Origin: Cercophora sp. LCS_1
Lineage: Eukaryota > Ascomycota > Sordariomycetes > Sordariales > Lasiosphaeriaceae
DNA: 64,000 nucleotides
Reading direction: 5' to 3'
Assembly: GCA_036250225.1 (NCBI GenBank)
Contig: JAPZLL010000052.1
Coordinates: 62,001 to 126,000 of the forward strand
Of the stretch, positions 59,253 to 64,000 are shown piece by piece; position 1 is the first letter of the stretch, and each line of letters begins with the position of its first letter. A program made the translations under genes and the position numbers. The notes under the pieces were generated by a model. It saw nothing but the letters and a program-made list of their open reading frames with translations, searched no databases and had not been told where the DNA came from.

Positions 59253-60479
59253 GATTACCTTACCTATACCCGAGCCATGACGGTCAACAAGCCTTAGTCA
59301 GACGGGTAAAAGACGCTTTTCAGCGGCGCTTGTATGAATTCAAGGGGCTTGACAATGTGTTTCGTTGCAAATGTTGTGATTGTTCAGGTTTTGGCGATCA
59401 ATGGTTGGGCTTTCGTTCGCTGACCAACCGTTTGTCACGGATGGCGTTGTCGCCAAAGATAGACCAGGCTTGCACAGGGGAAATTACATTGATTCCATTA
59501 TGTTTCCAGGGTTTGTTGTGACTTGAACTGCCACGTTGTAGTCCTAATATGCGCTCAAGCAACCCACCCCGCGGCTTCCATTTGGAGGCGGATCATGGAG
59601 ACTCCCCCTTCAACCCAATACTTTCTGATGCGCCCGGCAGCCCTTGCATCCGCATAGATGTGACCAACAAAACGATCACGCTATTAAGACATCGGAGGCA
59701 CACAATGTATGGAGCTAGACATGGTCTCGACAACTGAGGGAGGTTGTCTTGCCTCTTCGACCATCAGCGCGGAGATTCGTAGTGTAGGGTTGCAAAGAAG
59801 ATCAATCCGAGGGTGCTGGGTCAGGGTCCAGTTGCAACCTGCAGTTGATCAACATGGAGCCGGAGCTAATAAAACAAGTGGCAACCCACTCGAAACGGAC
59901 AAATAACTTGGCAACATTCTTGGTTGAACCGGAGGATGAAGAGGGGTCTGCTTGCTTGCTTGCTTGCCAGCCTCTTACGGGCTAATTAAGCGTCGAGGAG
60001 TGGGCCGACGGGCAGCTAGACAGGTCTTGACAGCTCGCCATCATGCGCCAGACCGGCACTACCCCCCGGGAGGCTGGACAGATTGGCTCGTAGATCGACC
60101 ACGAGGACAATAGCTGCTTCGTCCCGTGCATGCGGTGGGCAAGCATTGGCACTGCTGGCTGGCGGCATGAGAGCGGGAAAGGCGGGGTTGCGCCGTGCTT
60201 GCTTTGGTTGGTGCCGCGGGCAATGTCATCACTGGGCTTTATCCCCCTCCTTCTTCAAGCAACGATAACGGAGCCTCGACCTGATTACAGCCCCTCAACG
60301 TCGTGACCCGAAACCTTGTTCAACATCCGACCGCCCCTTTGTGTCCATCGTCTTTAAGCTCTCTTTCCTCCCAAAACTACACCGAAAGCCAGCAGTCCTC
60401 ACTCCCTCCCTTGAGACTGACCTCAGCTTCGAGCGTTTACTCAATATCGTTATCAACTCTATGTAGCTCCCCTGCAGGG
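59253..60479. other. Intergenic, 1.2 kb
   Basis: No recognisable gene. It holds the 3' flank of the RING gene and the upstream region of the septin-like gene. The septin-like frame is open for 59 codons upstream of its ATG, but no ATG is present there. Confidence 0.6.
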
Positions 60480-62737
60480 ATGCGACCAGGTCAAGGCGAT
60501 GACGCCGCTGGGCGTCCTCGCGCCTCCGACATCGAACCCTCTGTCAGCCGGCCTCAAGCCCAAGGGCTCCAAACGTACTGCATCGGCCCCGAATCCCATA
60601 TTGGTCCAACCTCACAGGCATCCCCATCGTTCCTCCATCGTCACAAAGACACAGCCTCCAACCCTGCCAAGCGACACCCCGCGGCTTCCGATAACACCTC
60701 GCCTGGCTTATCGCATTATCATCATCATCATCATCTCGACACCCGAGACAACAGCACAAGCTCGGGAGCTCGTGCTACGAGTTCCCGGGGCGTACCCGAC
60801 TCTCCGACGCGAGAGACAATGTCTATTCCCGCAACGCCTCCCCTCCGGCCCAACGCGAGCTTCTCTCCGGGCCCGTCGGGGCCGGCCTCGGTCATAAGCG
60901 ACATCTCGTCCAGCCCAGGCTCCGTCGCCTCGTTCGGAGACTACGGAAGTCGCGCCCCGAGCTTATACGGTGGCGTCAGCCTCGCAGATACCGAGGGGGA
61001 AGAAGAGACAGAAGCCGGTGCCAGCATGATGGACAGTGGGAGTGCCCCGCAGCTCGTCATGCCAAGCATCAAGATGCCCAGCAGGCGGCCCTTTACTGAT
61101 GAAGGAAAGAGCATGGGTCGGCTCAAGGTGTTGATTGCGGGCGACAGCGGAGTTGGCAAGACCTCGCTAATTAAGGCAATCGTACAGTCGTGCGAGCATA
61201 TTGTGCATGTTGATCCTATAACACCGGGGTTGGCGGGGTCCTTTGTTGGGACGCGGCCGTCTAAGGGGGGGAGGCGGAGTCCGAATCGCGGCCACGAGAC
61301 TGGGACGAGCCAAATCACCGAGATACATGCCAGCACAAAGCCATATCCGGAGTGGTGGTCGGAGATCGATGATTTCAGTGTGCTGAGGAGACGAAAGAGC
61401 TTGGATGATGCCGTGCTGGATAGGAATATCTGCTTCGTTGACACCCCTGGCTATGGGAGTGGCTCATCTGTCTGTTCCCCTTGGTGTGAAGACATGGAAA
61501 ATGTGCTGACCGGTGCAGTCAATGGATACCATCACGCCGGTGACTAATTATATCGAGGGCCACTTTAGGAAGATGAGCGCGAATGTGTTGTCCGACGGGG
61601 ATACCCTGAATCTGGTTGGAGGCGAGGGCGGTGTTCAAGTTGACGTGGTGTTTTATATGATCTCAAACCGTAAGACAACAACCTTGGTGACTTTGTCATG
61701 TTCTGACTGTCCACGCAGGCCTTCGACCAGTCGACATCCAGTACCTTCGCCAAATTGCGCCCCTCACAAATGTCATCCTCCTACTGGCCCAAGCGGACCT
61801 AATGTCTGCCGACCAAATCACTGCCAGCAAAGAGCAAGTGCTTGCCCAGCTCAAAGAAGCCAAAATACAGCCGTTCTCTTTCTCTTCTGCCTCATCGCCC
61901 GACCAGGGGCTCTACGCCATCTCCTCGGCCACTGGCTCCGACCACGACAACATGGATGCCAGCATGCTAATGAGCCCAGACTATGTCCGACCCCTTATCA
62001 CTACCGAACTCAACACTCTTGTCGAGCATGTGTTCAGCCAGAACGGCTCATCCTGGCTGCGTCACTCAGCAGCCCGAAAATATGTCCAATGGCGGCGCTA
62101 CGATGCCACCACGCCCAAACCCATGTCTCCGTACCAGCCCCCTCTCAACCTCTCGTCCTCCTTCACACAACAGACCACCAGCAACGTGCTTGCCCCGCCC
62201 ATGGGAGCCGCTTCATCATACGCGCTTGCCCGGATCACGGACCACACACAACGCGAAGAGCGCCTTGCCCAAGTCAGGCTGGCTAACTGGGCCGCTGATC
62301 TCCAAAAGAGTCTCGCCAATGAGCGGGCTCAATACGCTGCTCTTGCCAGAGGTGAGCGCGCTATTTGGCTTACGGAAAAGCTGAACGAATGCGTGCAAGA
62401 AGGGACCTTGGTTCCTCTCCCTGGGAGGGGAAGAAGCAGTAGCACCGAGAGAATAAGGGAGCAGGTGAGGCGAAAGATCCGAGAGGATGCTGCACGGATG
62501 AGAAGGGGAAGGGGCAGAGACAATACCAGGTGGCAGGGACAAGGTCCCAGCCAAGATCCTCTCGGGCTATTGAGTGTCGCAGCCGAGGTGAAGCACACAA
62601 GTTTGATGGCTCTGGAAGTGCTTGGAAGCCTAGGTCTTTTGGGCGGCTTGGTTGTGTGGGCAACAAGGTACTACTCAAATTTGGAAGTTAGGGGCTGGGC
62701 TATCGGCGAGTGGGAGAGGTTCTGGGGTGGATGGTGA
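60480..62737 (+). CDS. Septin-like GTPase with C-terminal membrane segment
   Basis: Three exons: 60480-61469, 61519-61669 and 61719-62737, giving 719 aa. The first about 200 residues are disordered (Ser/Pro/His-rich). The G domain has a P loop GDSGVGKTSL (about 221-230), the DxxG motif in NICFVDTPGYGSGSS, the septin-like stretch VDVVFYMISN joined to RLRPVDIQYLRQIAPLTN across intron 2, and AQADLM in the NKxD/AKAD position. A helical, charged region follows and then a hydrophobic segment, LMALEVLGSLGLLGGLVVWA (about 676-695), which may span a membrane. It resembles the divergent fungal AspE group of septins rather than the core cdc3/10/11/12 set. Membrane association and any role at septa or the cortex are inferred. 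Confidence 0.85.
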
Positions 62738-63468
62738 AGAATTTGAGTGTCAAATCATCTCGGAGTCGGATGTAGGGATCTTGATTGGTGGGGATGGAGT
62801 GTTTTTTTTTTTTTTTTTTATTCGAGGTGCCACGATAGACGTGAGGCTATCACCGCCATTGTTGTTGCTCTGTGGTAGAGCAAAACAACTACAAGGTAAT
62901 ATCTCGTGTAAAGTAGGAGATGGGGGAGAAACCGCTCAGTCAGTTAGTCAAACAGCAATCTTGCTCAGTGCGGATGAAATCTACTCTGCCAAACAACACA
63001 TGCATACACACATTGATTAGGATGCTCGAGAACTTTGATTTCTGACTGGGAATATAAAAGATGTAATCAAATAGGGGTATGTGTAACGAATATTGATCGC
63101 CAGCCAGCCAGCACACCCCAGCCAGCGAAAACCATTTTGTCGACTCTCTCTCCCTCTCCCGACCCTCTGCCAGCCAGTCCCTTTCTCTCTCTCATTCGGG
63201 AGAGAAGACGCAAGACAAAAAATAACCCACCCAGAACTTGCAAGTTTCTCTCCCGGCGTCCGAGTAATTAAAATCCCAATACCGACCATGCTATGCTAAC
63301 TTAATCATTTTTTGGCCACACAGAACAAGAACAACCTTGAAATACCGGGAGGGCTGGGGGGTTGGGTAGAGGACAAAAGAAAAGGGCCAACAGGCAGAAA
63401 AAAAAAAGACGGACACATCATCCAACTACCTTAATCCCACAATGCACTACTCCTTGGTAGTTGTAGTC
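62738..63468. other. Convergent intergenic region
   Basis: 3' flanks of the septin-like gene (plus) and the alpha-actinin gene (minus). It includes a T17 run near 62803-62819. No gene seen. Confidence 0.65.
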
Positions 63469-64000
63469 TCAATGAAACCCGTTCACCTTCCCCATAACTT
63501 GCTTCGTTGGGCTTAAGCGCCCGTTCATCCCTGGCCGCGGAGCATCGGCCGCCTCGTCGCTGATGAGCTTCTCCATAAAGGCAATGTAATCGAACTGCGG
63601 CATCCCGCGGTCGGCCTGCATGTCGGGCCCGGTGTGTCGCGGGATGATCTCAACCAGCTTCTCGATCACCTCGTCGGGTACAAGGGAGTGGCGAAGATCC
63701 ATCTCGGTCACATAGGGCTTCCCGTCGGCTACTTCGCGGAAGCTCTGGAACACTTGCTCGGCCGTATTCTGATCCTCAGTTACATCTACCATGAAGCGGA
63801 TGAACTGCTCAAAAGTAACACGGTCGCGGCCGTTGGAGGTGGCGAGGAAGTATTCGTGCATCTCATCTTCGGAGAAAACCAGGCCCAGCGAAGCAAGCGC
63901 TGCGCTGAATTCCAACTCGGAAAGGCTATTGGTGTCGTCGCGGTCAAAGTGGCGGAACACGGACTCAAACTCCTCAAGCTGAATAGGCGTGAGGTTGGTC
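63469..64000 (-). CDS. Alpha-actinin, C-terminal part (cut by window edge)
   Basis: Partial gene: only the last about 177 codons are inside the window and the frame runs off at 64000. The visible part is the calmodulin-like end: LTPIQLEEFESVFRHFDRDD begins the first EF-hand, followed by LSELEFSAALASLGLVFSED, VTFEQFIRFMVDVTEDQ and FDYIAFMEKL. This matches the C-terminus of alpha-actinin, an actin cross-linker of the contractile ring and cortex (Ain1 in fission yeast). The first EF loop (DRDDTNSLSELE) lacks the usual Gly at position 6, so calcium binding may be weak. The N-terminal calponin-homology domains and spectrin repeats are outside the window. Confidence 0.85.
   Translation of the reverse strand, partial: TNLTPIQLEEFESVFRHFDRDDTNSLSELEFSAALASLGLVFSEDEMHEYFLATSNGRDRVTFEQFIRFMVDVTEDQNTAEQVFQSFREVADGKPYVTEMDLRHSLVPDEVIEKLVEIIPRHTGPDMQADRGMPQFDYIAFMEKLISDEAADAPRPGMNGRLSPTKQVMGKVNGFH

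Noticed and set aside
1..64000. RIP-mutated repeats, transposons, CRISPR arrays or a biosynthetic cluster
   Set aside because: No AT-rich islands, transposase or reverse transcriptase frames, spaced direct repeats, or PKS/NRPS/terpene genes were seen.

Overview
The window is nuclear DNA of a filamentous ascomycete, most likely a Sordariomycete close to Sordariales. The evidence is short introns (mostly 49-60 nt) with GT..AG ends and CTAAC/CTGAC-type branch points, a velvet-family regulator, CUL4, Tel1 and fungal septin-like proteins, and single dispersed 5S rRNA genes rather than a 5S array. I see no AT-rich RIP-mutated blocks, transposase ORFs or bacterial-type features. No species name is claimed.

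Layout. 1-3048: a velvet-domain regulator (velC type, minus strand). 3049-14977: about 12 kb with no recognisable gene. 14978-16127: a compact RNA polymerase III cluster (5S rRNA, two tRNA-Thr(AGT), one tRNA-Val(CAC)). 16819-17901: a secreted, probably GPI-anchored protein. 20573-23190: cullin CUL4. 23909-32956: the giant checkpoint kinase Tel1/ATM. 33978-36828: replicative DNA ligase I, divergent from tel1. 37086-39847: a CLC-3/5-type chloride/proton exchanger. 40261-42224: a neurochondrin-family protein, divergent from the CLC gene. 42420-42538: a second, diverged 5S rRNA gene. 42539-48061: a 5.5 kb gene-free stretch upstream of a Zn2Cys6 transcription factor (48062-51428). 52135-54180: KRI1 ribosome-biogenesis factor. 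54574-55449: a Rab5/Vps21-type GTPase. 56385-59252: a RING protein with RGG-like and RS-like tails. 60480-62737: a septin-like GTPase with a C-terminal membrane segment. 63469-64000: the 3' end of alpha-actinin, running off the window.

Gene models were rebuilt by hand across introns; every multi-exon model given here closes in frame. The genes are mostly housekeeping (DNA replication and repair, ubiquitin ligase scaffold, ribosome assembly, endosomal traffic, cytoskeleton). Three pairs are head to head (tel1/lig1, CLC/neurochondrin, KRI1/Rab5). I found no clearly new multi-gene system. The best leads are a possible dicistronic tRNA-Thr pair, a presequence-like in-frame extension upstream of the DNA ligase ATG, and repeated TTATCGATAA-type palindromes between genes.
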